Assembly (NCBI GenBank): GCA_016936015.1
Contig: JAFGPV010000161.1
Coordinates: 1 to 64,000 of the forward strand
Direction: 5' to 3'
Source of the DNA: Pirellulales bacterium
GTDB taxonomy: Bacteria; Planctomycetota; Planctomycetia; Pirellulales; Thermoguttaceae
Length of the DNA: 64,000 bases
Of this stretch, positions 1 through 8,042 are shown piece after piece (the first letter of the stretch is position 1; every line of letters begins with the position of its first letter). The notes beneath the pieces are model-generated. The model was not told the DNA's origin. It ran no database searches and saw nothing but the letters and a program-made list of their open reading frames with translations. Position numbers and translations under genes: made by a program.

Positions 1-312
1 CCTGCCGACGCGCAACAATTCCATCCCTCCCCAAATCCCACCGGCAAAAATTCCACCCCAAAAAACCTTATTGAGCCCTGCATTGCCAATGAACCGTTCC
101 GCGGCCAAAAGACCGGCAAACTCGGCGGGAACCGCCGTGTTTGCGGTGGAACTACGATCATGGGCTGCATCGGCATCAATAAATGCGAAAACACGCAACA
201 ATAAAAACAAGAAATCGCAAGATGCCCCTTCATTCCCGGAGAATATTATCGCACACTGAATAATCGTGGTTGTCCATTTTCAGATTCCGCTTTCCACTCC
301 CGCCATCGTTTT
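1..312. other. Left-edge non-coding stretch
   Basis: No supported gene is seen. Short reading frames here have no ribosome binding site and look random. The stretch probably holds the promoter and leader of the plus-strand gene that starts at 313, but no clear promoter boxes were recognised. Confidence 0.4.
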
Positions 313-2334
313 ATGTTTCCAACAATTACCGTCATTTTGCTGTTGGCCGTTGCCGCCGGATCGTCCGAGCAGGCGGTGATCCCCGAACGGTGGACGCCGC
401 CCAAAGATCGGCAAGAGCCTATCGACTTCGCCCTTTCCGCCCAGGCCGACGCCTGGCTGCGGCACGGGGCCTTGGGAGATCCCAGCTTCGACAGTTTTGA
501 ACGCCGGCCCGGCAACCCGATCGTCCGCGGCAAGCCGCCCTTCAACTGGCCCGTCAACGGATTTCTGTTCGCGGATCCCGTAAGCGGCGATTGGTATGCG
601 TACATCGGAAACTACATGACGGGCTACGACATCGGGCCCGATAAGCCGATTACGCACTGTCGGGTGCATCGCTCGAAGGACCGCGGCAAGACCTGGGAGG
701 AAATCGGCCCGATCTTTCAGGATCCGGAGTTCCGCTTCAAGGGCGACGCGCAAACGGCCAACGGCGCCCCCGACGTCACCGTCGTCTATGCCGACGGCCG
801 TTATCATCTGGCCTACGATTGGTTCTCCGAGAAGCTGACGTGGGCCCAAATGCTGAATCCGCCCGACGGCATGGACAACGGCTGCGCCTACGCCTGGTCG
901 GAGCGGCCCGAAGGACCGTTCCATCGCGCGGCCGAACCGATCCTGCGGACCACCGACATGGCCCGGCGGTTCGACCCGGCCGGGAAATATCGCCGCGCCT
1001 ACGGCGCCTGCCTCGTTCATCGCAAGAAGGATTGGCTCGTGCTGGTGCTGGCCGATTCCAACCAGTATTTTTCCTGGGGCCTGATGGCCATAACGGCGAC
1101 CGATCCGGCCGGCAGATGGTCCGATCCGAAAATGGTCCTGAGCGTCGACGGCGATCGGTTCTTCACCCACACGGCCGAGCCTTTCCCGACGATAGTTTAT
1201 GACGGATACGTTTACGCCAACTATGCGTCGGTGGCGTTGAACCGCAACTTCCAGGCGATCTACCGGGCCAGGATCGAAGACGCCCACCGCCCGGAGGCCT
1301 GGGAATTGTTCCAACACGGCACGGCATGGCACTCCGAACCGGCGGTGAATGAAGGCCTGGGCATTTGGGGGCAGTCGTACTCCGGTTTCGTCGATCGTGA
1401 CGGACAACTTCAGGTCCTGTTCCCCTCACGGGAGCGCGAGACGAACGTCGGTACGATCAACCTGGCAACGCGTCCCTGGGCCAAACCGCTGCGTGGGCGG
1501 GGATTCGTCCTGAGCGGCCACGCCGGCCCTGCGCTCACGCTGCTGCGATCCAATTGGCGGCAATTCCATCTGAAAACCGACTTCACGCAACGCGGCGGCC
1601 CGGTCCGGATTATCTGGGGCTATCGGGCGCCGCTGGGACCGGACCGCCACGCCGCCGACGCGACGGTCCACCCGCTTTCGCTCACCCGGCATCAAGGGCT
1701 GGAACTCTCCTCAAACACATGGCGCATTCTCAACGTCGATGCGACAGGAAAAATTGACGTGACGGCCGAGGGGCCGCTTGAAAACGGCACGACGCGACAA
1801 GTCGGGATCGATGCCGAGAAGGACGGGCAAATGCGCGTCGCAATCGACGGCATAACACGTTGGACAGGCAAGTTGGCATTTAATGCCGGCCAGATCGGCC
1901 TGCTCGTCGATCCGTACACCCACCTCAGCGTGTCGCGGTTCGAGATCCGCGGCTCGAGGGAACCGGCCGTGACGCCGTGGCTCTTCCTCGAAGCCCTGAC
2001 CGGAGCCGGCGTCGACATGAGCGATTGGGACGTGGTCCAGTCGCCGCTCTATCGCTTCGGCGTCGGCGCCGTGCGGAAAACACCCGGGGGACGTGCCAAA
2101 TGGAATTTCCGCGGCCGCGGTTTTTCCCTCTGGGCGCCGCAAGGCCCGCAATTCGGAACGTGCGATCTGCTCGTGGACGGCCGGAAGGTGGCCGAATTGG
2201 ATTTGCACGCCGACCAGGATCGGCCGTCGCGAATCGTCTACCGCTGCGACGACGCCGGCAACGGCTACCACGCCGTCGTGCTCCGCTCTACTACGGGACG
2301 ATTGGTCGTCGATTCGCTCGACGTGCTGTATTAA
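313..2334 (+). CDS. Secreted glycoside hydrolase-like beta-propeller protein
   Basis: A 673-residue protein with an N-terminal hydrophobic signal-like segment (about residues 1-18). Residues about 45-400 have the Trp/Tyr/Asp-rich repeats of the five-bladed propeller glycosidases (GH43/GH32/GH130-like), including GNPIV, WPVNGFLF and DVTVVYADGRYHLAYD. The last 110 residues (about 560-673) resemble a galactose-binding-like jelly-roll found at the end of many planctomycete surface proteins (LVDGRKVAELDLH, then a YHAVVLRSTTGRLVVD strand). The likely role is binding or hydrolysis of an extracellular polysaccharide. I cannot assign a family or catalytic residues with certainty. It stands alone; the next gene is on the other strand. 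Confidence 0.7.
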   Translation: MFPTITVILLLAVAAGSSEQAVIPERWTPPKDRQEPIDFALSAQADAWLRHGALGDPSFDSFERRPGNPIVRGKPPFNWPVNGFLFADPVSGDWYAYIGNYMTGYDIGPDKPITHCRVHRSKDRGKTWEEIGPIFQDPEFRFKGDAQTANGAPDVTVVYADGRYHLAYDWFSEKLTWAQMLNPPDGMDNGCAYAWSERPEGPFHRAAEPILRTTDMARRFDPAGKYRRAYGACLVHRKKDWLVLVLADSNQYFSWGLMAITATDPAGRWSDPKMVLSVDGDRFFTHTAEPFPTIVYDGYVYANYASVALNRNFQAIYRARIEDAHRPEAWELFQHGTAWHSEPAVNEGLGIWGQSYSGFVDRDGQLQVLFPSRERETNVGTINLATRPWAKPLRGRGFVLSGHAGPALTLLRSNWRQFHLKTDFTQRGGPVRIIWGYRAPLGPDRHAADATVHPLSLTRHQGLELSSNTWRILNVDATGKIDVTAEGPLENGTTRQVGIDAEKDGQMRVAIDGITRWTGKLAFNAGQIGLLVDPYTHLSVSRFEIRGSREPAVTPWLFLEALTGAGVDMSDWDVVQSPLYRFGVGAVRKTPGGRAKWNFRGRGFSLWAPQGPQFGTCDLLVDGRKVAELDLHADQDRPSRIVYRCDDAGNGYHAVVLRSTTGRLVVDSLDVLY

Positions 2335-2509
2335 ACGAAGAGAACGAGAAAAGGAATGAATCGATTCCTGCCCGGTCCGGCGACGGGAAAGGCCGGACGC
2401 TTGACGCGCCCGGAACGACCTTTTCCGAGTGACTTGCATCGCCCACCGGATGACGCGGCCGGAGGAATATAAATTCCGCCGGACCGGACAGGAAGTGTTT
2501 TGGTAAGTC

Positions 2510-2530
2510 GAGGAGGCGTCCCGCCTCCTC
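2510..2530. repeat. Small GC-rich hairpin between convergent genes
   Basis: A 9-bp perfect stem, GAGGAGGCG, with a 3-nt loop, lies between the glycosidase-like gene and the convergent mraZ. It may act as a transcript end, but no T-tract follows it. Confidence 0.45.
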
Positions 2531-2539
2531 AGGCAACTC

Positions 2540-3025
2540 CTATCGCGTTAATTGATCGAACACTCTGCGGAAGCGGGGCATCCGCTTTTCCAGATAGCGG
2601 TTCCAGGCCTCCGGCTGCCAGAGTTCCACGCAGACGGCCGCCCCGAGAATCAGCAGAGTGCCGTTCGGCTCGATTCCGAGAAACTCGCGGAAACCCTCGG
2701 GAATCAGCAGCCGGCTGCGACCGGCCAATTGCACGGCCTTGTGCCGCGTGGACAGCAACCGCCCGAAAAGCTGCACCTGGCCGACCTTTTCCTGCAAACG
2801 GCCGGCCCGCATCTTCTGCCGGATCAAGGCCACGCCTTCGTCCCAACGCGTCTGCCAGACCGGGGCGTTCCACAGGCTCAGACACCCCGGCCGCTCTTTG
2901 GCCAAGATGCACTCGGGAGACTCGGCCGTCAGCACGTCGGCCAATTCGTGCGGGATCGCCACCCGGTAGCGATCGTCGAGAGTCCGTTGGAATTCGCCGA
3001 GAAGGAACTCGGAGGACCCGGGCAT
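2540..3025 (-). CDS. mraZ: MraZ-like transcriptional regulator, orphan
   Basis: A 161-residue protein with two SpoVT-AbrB-like swapped-hairpin repeats in the MraZ arrangement: TLDDRYRVAIP near the N-terminus, and LAGRSRLLIPEGFREFLGI in the second half (the DxxGRxxIP signature), then an ELWQPEAW segment. MraZ is a DNA-binding repressor that normally heads the division and cell-wall (dcw) cluster and also regulates it. Here it stands alone, with no rsmH, ftsI or mur genes next to it. The ATG at 3025 is preferred over the TTG at 3037 because GGAAG lies five bases upstream. The family call is good; targets are unknown. Confidence 0.8.
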   Translation of the reverse strand: MPGSSEFLLGEFQRTLDDRYRVAIPHELADVLTAESPECILAKERPGCLSLWNAPVWQTRWDEGVALIRQKMRAGRLQEKVGQVQLFGRLLSTRHKAVQLAGRSRLLIPEGFREFLGIEPNGTLLILGAAVCVELWQPEAWNRYLEKRMPRFRRVFDQLTR

Positions 3026-3397
3026 AACGGCTTCCAAAATAAAATATTGTATTTGTTAAATGGGTCATTGTCCCACAAACAAATTGTATTTTCAATAACT
3101 AATGGGCAGATTCCCCATAATTTGGACATCGAGTGTATCAGCCTCCTTGAACTTGGCAAGACCCGAAACTCTCTTTTTCTCTGCTTTTCCTGAAAATACC
3201 TCTCTGGGGGTAAATATTTTCCTGCTCTAACAGAATAGATTCTCTGATGCGGACGTTGCGAGGATGGAGCCGTTTAGCGGTCGCCGGAACGGCGGCACTG
3301 GTAGTAGGGAAGAATGTCCTAGGGAAAGATCCGAGCCGGGCCGTGTCGCCCCGGAATGCCGGGGCGACACGGCCCGGCTCGGATGTTCAACGCCCGA
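3026..3397. other. mraZ upstream region with two repeat fragments
   Basis: The mraZ-proximal part (3026-3240) is AT-rich and should hold its promoter. One TGTGGGACAAT motif is present, but not the spaced GTGGG array typical of MraZ operators. Positions 3269-3301 carry a single arm of the GTTTAGCGGCCGCCGG repeat family that is present as full inverted repeats at 25986 and 28037. Positions 3331-3382 carry a separate hairpin listed below. Confidence 0.5.
3331..3382. repeat. Perfect 24-bp inverted repeat, 4-nt loop
   Basis: The left arm is 3331-3354 (starts CCGAGCCGGGCCGTGT), the loop is AATG and the right arm is 3359-3382. All 24 pairs match. It lies 15 bp downstream of the DUF1559 stop on the minus strand, so it may stabilise or end that transcript. 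A diverged relative with the same CCGGGACGTGTCGG theme is at 32935-33009. Confidence 0.85.
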
Positions 3398-4390
3398 TTA
3401 TGGCGACGGCAACGAGGCCGGCTCGCTGCCGGCAATGGTTGTCAATTGGGCGAACAGTTCCGGATCGCTTTCCGTGCTAAGAAAATGCACGGAGCCGTCG
3501 CAAAGCAAGAAGTTGATCCCCCCGCGGTGATTGCTCCCCCAGCCGCGCCGGCAGGGAGAACTATAGCCCTTCCCCCCCGCCTCGCGGCAACGGTCGTAAT
3601 CGCCCCAAAGGATCCGCGCCTGCGGCGTGCCCGACGAGAGACTGTAAAAAGAATAGGAGTACGCCCACAGCGTACGGAATCCCGGATTCGATCGGGTCGT
3701 GGATTCACCTGCCAGCAGGGTTTGCGACGTGCCGTCGCGGACGTCCCGGATGCGTTCCGGGGTGAAATCCAGGATTCCGACGACGTGCAGCGGGCCGCGG
3801 GAAGACCGGGGGAAACTGGTGAAATCGCCGCCGTCGAGAAAGACGTAGCCCTCGCTCCGGCCGGCCACGCCGCGGTACGAGCCGGGCCGATAGGGAACGT
3901 TCAACGCATCCGACGCCGCCGGTCCCATGGCGGGAATCTGCAACCGACCCGGGTCCCGGTCGGAAGGGCAGATGTAGATCGAAACGATCGTTTCTCGGAG
4001 GGATTGATTTTTTTCATCTTCGTTGGCAACCTGAAAATCGTAGCCCCGGTGCAGCGCGTTCTGTTCCAAGTAGGGCAGCAGCAGGATCATCCAGTTCCCG
4101 CGGTCCTCGGAATCGGTTGAATTCGTGATCGGCGTCAAGCCCGGGCAGGTGCCCCAGGTGGACGCATAATTCCCCGGCGGCAGACTGCCCTGGGCGTCGT
4201 GATAGGCATGGAGCGCCGTGCCGATTTGTTTTAAGTTGTTGGCGCACTGCATGCACCGGGCCCGTTCCCGCGCCGCCTGCACGGCCGGCAGCAACAGTCC
4301 GACGAGAATCCCGATCACGGCCACCACCACCAGCAATTCCACCAGGGTGAATGCCGCTGATCCTCCGATAAACCGCTTGCGGTTTAGCAT
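3398..4390 (-). CDS. DUF1559 prepilin-like protein
   Basis: A 330-residue protein with a type IV prepilin-type N-terminal methylation site and helix ([19 protein letters not shown], residues about 13-35), followed by the planctomycete DUF1559 region (ARCMQCANNLKQIGTALHAYHD). It ends with the H-X9-DG motif (H, nine residues, then DGSVHFLS). These pseudopilin-like proteins are exported, often in many copies per planctomycete genome; their function is poorly known. Its start codon overlaps the end of the upstream PEP-CTERM gene in an ATGCTAA arrangement, which suggests translational coupling of the two surface proteins. Confidence 0.9.
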   Translation of the reverse strand: MLNRKRFIGGSAAFTLVELLVVVAVIGILVGLLLPAVQAARERARCMQCANNLKQIGTALHAYHDAQGSLPPGNYASTWGTCPGLTPITNSTDSEDRGNWMILLLPYLEQNALHRGYDFQVANEDEKNQSLRETIVSIYICPSDRDPGRLQIPAMGPAASDALNVPYRPGSYRGVAGRSEGYVFLDGGDFTSFPRSSRGPLHVVGILDFTPERIRDVRDGTSQTLLAGESTTRSNPGFRTLWAYSYSFYSLSSGTPQARILWGDYDRCREAGGKGYSSPCRRGWGSNHRGGINFLLCDGSVHFLSTESDPELFAQLTTIAGSEPASLPSP

Positions 4391-5973
4391 GGATATTTCT
4401 GGAAAAGTCTGGAAAAAAGGTGTTTCCCGAAAACGGCCGCCGCCAGGAGCAACAGCCAGACGGACGGCTCGGGAACCGGCGCCGCGGATGTTTCCGGCTC
4501 TTCGCCCCCTTCCGCGACGCCGCCGATGGTCAACCGATGCTGGACAATAGAAGAAGTCGTCAAGGAGCCGTTGGCCACGTGAAGAATTCCCTCGCCGCTG
4601 ACGCCGCCCGGCAGCACCACCGCTCCGGAGCCGATCTTCCGAATGTAGCCGTCGTTTTCCAGGGCGTTTTCAAGCACGAGATCGCCGTCGGCGGCATAAA
4701 GCATAATATCGTCGTCGCCCAGCGCGATGTCCAGGGCGACGGTCTGCGTCTGGGAACTGAAGCTGACCACGTCGCCGCTAAGCGTGATCGGATTGCCCGC
4801 CAGGGTGTACGCCCCGGCGCCGGATTCAAAGACGATCCCGCCGACGGCCCGGTCCGTCCCGTCGTTGGTCGCCGTGCCGCCGGATCCCGAGAAATGGGCG
4901 CCTTGGCCGTCCAGCAGGGCATTGCCGCCCCAGTTGGAGGCTGACGACCATTGGCCACTGCCGCCGGCCCAACGCTGAAACACGTCGCCCGAGTCCATCA
5001 CCAGCAACCGATATCCGTTGTTCCCGACGGTGGAATCTTGATCCATGATGCCCGTGACGTGAAAAGTCCCCGCAGCGGGATAATTCGTCAGTCCCGCCCC
5101 AAGACCCAGACGGAGACTGAAGGTTCGGCCGCCGTTGCTGACGGTCACGGTGTTGCCCGGACCCCAGGTCCCGCCGGAAAGGGTTACGTTTTGCAGCGTC
5201 ACCAGGGTTCCTTGGTAATATTCGGGTCCGGAAGCCCGGGGATTTTGCGTATTAAAAATGAAGGAGTCGTCGGATTCTTTCAGTTCGGCAAGCGTCAACT
5301 CCGTCGGGGCGTCCCAGCCCCGGCCCTGCTCGAGCACGACGAACTCGAAATCATAAATGTCATCTGGATAGTGCATTTCGTTGACGTTCATTTTGCCCGT
5401 CTTGTACTCCATTCCCGCCCGGGCGCGGACCTCGATGTAATCGCCGGGGCGAACGAGTTGTTCCGGCGGCAAAGGATCGGGCGGGCCAGGTTCGACAGGA
5501 TGAGAGAATCCCAAACGGTTTAATTCGGCGTACCATTCATCATCGGGATAGTTGAATATCGGATCTTTTCGATACATGGTGTTTCCGAGATTTTGCCCCA
5601 TCCAGCAGAAGGTGCCGCCGAAATCGTTCTCCGCGTCGATGGTTTGCACGGCAATCTCCGCCTGCCCGCCAAGTTGCCCGAGGTGATAATCCGGCCCCGG
5701 ATCGTAATCCGCCGTCGGATCGAGCCAATCTTCGCTGGCGTTCAGCACGACGCCTCGCAGCCGCAGCGGAAATGCCGTCGTGGGATAATCCGAGACCCAC
5801 TTGCCGCTGTCTTCTCGAATCGCTTGATAGGTGCTGTGGTAAATCAGATCCACCTCCTCCCAATTCGTGGCCGACAGCGGAGCGGCCATCGCGCACAGCC
5901 AAAGTCCCGCGATCCATCCTGACCGAAGGAAACCAAAGGATTGAAGCGACGGAGGGGAGTGTTGCATGATCAA
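4384..5973 (-). CDS. PEP-CTERM-anchored exported protein
   Basis: A 529-residue protein with an N-terminal signal peptide (about residues 15-35, hydrophobic and ending SAT). Near the C-terminus is a PEP-CTERM sorting signal: VPEPS, a hydrophobic helix (VWLLLLAAAVFG), then a basic tail. Residues about 345-480 contain short strand-rich repeats with LDGQGAHFSGSGGTATNDG and IVFESGAGAYTLAG, like autotransporter-associated beta-strand repeats. The middle part has an OB-like stretch (LVRPGDYIEVRAR, LVTLQNVTLSGGTWG). It is probably exported and processed by an exosortase, none of which is in this window. It is co-transcribed with the overlapping DUF1559 gene. Confidence 0.85.
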   Translation of the reverse strand: MIMQHSPPSLQSFGFLRSGWIAGLWLCAMAAPLSATNWEEVDLIYHSTYQAIREDSGKWVSDYPTTAFPLRLRGVVLNASEDWLDPTADYDPGPDYHLGQLGGQAEIAVQTIDAENDFGGTFCWMGQNLGNTMYRKDPIFNYPDDEWYAELNRLGFSHPVEPGPPDPLPPEQLVRPGDYIEVRARAGMEYKTGKMNVNEMHYPDDIYDFEFVVLEQGRGWDAPTELTLAELKESDDSFIFNTQNPRASGPEYYQGTLVTLQNVTLSGGTWGPGNTVTVSNGGRTFSLRLGLGAGLTNYPAAGTFHVTGIMDQDSTVGNNGYRLLVMDSGDVFQRWAGGSGQWSSASNWGGNALLDGQGAHFSGSGGTATNDGTDRAVGGIVFESGAGAYTLAGNPITLSGDVVSFSSQTQTVALDIALGDDDIMLYAADGDLVLENALENDGYIRKIGSGAVVLPGGVSGEGILHVANGSLTTSSIVQHRLTIGGVAEGGEEPETSAAPVPEPSVWLLLLAAAVFGKHLFSRLFQKYPC

Positions 5974-6425
5974 GCTCCAGGAAAAGGGAAGGTATTACAT
6001 TTGAATTATTCGTAACACCAGCAGTTTATCGGAAATCACCATGGATTCAAGAGCCTTCAGGAAGTGATTCCGAGGAACAAGAGATCTGCAATTCCCCAAA
6101 AAAGACATATCAACATCCCACTCAAAGTAAGGGTTTTGCACCCTGTTCTAATTATCAGGTATTTCCGCTAATACGGGGGGGGCGTCTACGTGAAATTCTG
6201 TTGTAAATACGATTTGACCTGCTAATTGCTACGACTAATAGTAATCTATGCTAATTCAATTCGATTGCTGGGTAAGAAAGAAATACTTGCTCGGCAACGT
6301 CTTGGTAAGGCTTATGCGGCGAGATGACTCCCCGCGGGATTACTATCGAGTACTTTGGAATAGCATGTTCAGAGAAGCGTTATGTCGGAAAGTAATATAC
6401 AGTCTTTAGGGATGGGGAAATTGGG
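5974..6425. other. Long AT-rich intergenic region between divergent genes
   Basis: About 450 bp between the divergent PEP-CTERM and GGDEF genes. It is clearly lower in GC than the genes on each side. I see no open reading frame with a ribosome binding site, no tRNA and no recognised riboswitch. It should hold two divergent promoters. Confidence 0.4.
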
Positions 6426-8000
6426 ATGTCTATGGTTGTAATCAATTTGGTTCTTTATGGTTTTGGTCTGGCCTGTATTGGGGCCGTGGCCGCTTGGTGG
6501 TTGAGGGGCGTCTATTATCGAAAAGATGCCAAAAAGGAAGAGAGCACCAAGTCCCATTACGCCACGGAGATTCTGGTTCGCTTGCAGGAGTTGGCCTCCC
6601 GCGTCGCCGTGGACGTCGATGAACACAACAGCCAGATCGAGCAGATCAACGACAAGTTGACGGAGGCGGACAAACGCGAATCGTCGGTCATCATCGAAGT
6701 GGTGGCGAAGTTGATCCAGGCGAACCAGCACATGAAGCAGAAGCTGTCTTCGACCGAGGACAGGCTCCGTGAGCAGGCGCAGGAAATTCAACTCCACGTG
6801 GCTGAAGCCCGTACTGACGCCCTGACCATGCTCTCAAATCGCCGGGCCTTCGACAGCGAGCTGAAACGCCGGATCGCCGAATACCAACGGCTCTGCCGGG
6901 CTTTCTCTTTGATTATGGCCGACGTGGACTATTTCAAGAAGTTCAACGACGTCTTCGGGCATCAGGCGGGCGACGAAGTGCTCCGCGGCGTGGCGAAGCT
7001 GCTCCGTCGGACGATGCGCGAAATGGACCTGGTGGCCCGCTACGGCGGTGAGGAGTTTGCCATGATCCTCCCCGGGACGAACCTGGAAGACGCCGCCAAC
7101 ACGGCGCTCCGCGCCTGCGAGACGATCGAGAAGTCCTTTTTCCGTTATCAGGGAAAAGACGATCTGCACGTCACCTTGAGTTTCGGGGTGGCGAAGGTGC
7201 AGCCCCATGAATCGGGGGCCGAGTTGCTCGCCCGGGCCGACAAAGCCTTGTACCACGCCAAGGAAAACGGGCGGAACTGCGTCTCCAAGCACGATGGAAC
7301 CAATATCAAGCACGTCGCGCCTCGTCAACAGCCGGTCCTTCCTCAGAACGAAGGGCAACCGGCGGTGGATGCTCCCGGAAAGGAATCGGAAATCGGCAAG
7401 ACGCCCAACGCCCTTTCCAAGGCCGACGGTGAAAAACCGGGCTCGGAGAACGACGACGTGCCGAGAGGCGACGAAGTCTCGGAACTCCCCTCCCGGACGA
7501 ATTTCTGTCAGCAGGTCCGCAGCCGGACGGCGGAGTGGAAACGGGGGGGATCGGCCTTCTCCGTCGTTTTGATCGAAGTCGGCCAGGCGGCAATAGCCAA
7601 GGAATGTTCCCTCTCCGCCGGCGAACCTGCCACCCTGGTGGTTGCCCGGAAACTCCATGCCATCATCCGCGAAATGGACGTCCTCGGAAACTATGCTCCC
7701 GGCTGTATGGCCCTCCTCCTGCCCGCCGTGGAGCTGGCCGATGCCATCCGCATCGCCGATCGACTCCAGGAAGAGCTCTCCTTGAGTGTTGCCGGTGAGG
7801 TGGCCGAGCGGCCGAAAATCACCTTGAGCATCGGGGTGGCCCAGGTCATGGACGGAGACGATTCCATCTCGCTGCTGAAACGGGCGGAGGAAGCCCTCGA
7901 TGCCGCCGACCGTCGCGAAGGAACCCAGACCTTCTTCCACGACGGTAAACGCTGTGCCCCCGTCACCGCCATGCTGGAAATGATGAATTATCTCACGTAA
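6426..8000 (+). CDS. Diguanylate cyclase with tandem GGDEF domains, second one degenerate
   Basis: A 524-residue protein. An N-terminal membrane helix (residues 5-26) is followed by a coiled coil (about 45-128). The first GGDEF domain starts at DALTMLSNRRAFD (131-143) and has an intact GGEEF signature (207-211) plus an RxxD allosteric I-site, REMD (198-201), five residues before it. After a polar linker (about 290-350), a second GGDEF-fold domain (about 355-500) has APGCM (424-428) in place of GGEEF but keeps REMD at 415-418. The first domain should make cyclic di-GMP; the second is probably a catalytically dead sensor. It is monocistronic, with GGATGGGG upstream of the ATG. Confidence 0.9.
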   Translation: MSMVVINLVLYGFGLACIGAVAAWWLRGVYYRKDAKKEESTKSHYATEILVRLQELASRVAVDVDEHNSQIEQINDKLTEADKRESSVIIEVVAKLIQANQHMKQKLSSTEDRLREQAQEIQLHVAEARTDALTMLSNRRAFDSELKRRIAEYQRLCRAFSLIMADVDYFKKFNDVFGHQAGDEVLRGVAKLLRRTMREMDLVARYGGEEFAMILPGTNLEDAANTALRACETIEKSFFRYQGKDDLHVTLSFGVAKVQPHESGAELLARADKALYHAKENGRNCVSKHDGTNIKHVAPRQQPVLPQNEGQPAVDAPGKESEIGKTPNALSKADGEKPGSENDDVPRGDEVSELPSRTNFCQQVRSRTAEWKRGGSAFSVVLIEVGQAAIAKECSLSAGEPATLVVARKLHAIIREMDVLGNYAPGCMALLLPAVELADAIRIADRLQEELSLSVAGEVAERPKITLSIGVAQVMDGDDSISLLKRAEEALDAADRREGTQTFFHDGKRCAPVTAMLEMMNYLT

Positions 8001-8042
8001 TGCGGAGTAAACTAGAAATAGCGTTCATTCCGCATTCCACAC

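Noticed and set aside
280-1407. A 375-residue antisense frame under the glycosidase-like gene
   Set aside because: It has no family match and typical antisense composition, while the plus-strand frame has a signal peptide and domain structure.
5974-6425. tRNA or cyclic di-GMP riboswitch in the long AT-rich gap
   Set aside because: No GTTCNANNC T-arm sequence, CCA end or GEMM-type core was seen.
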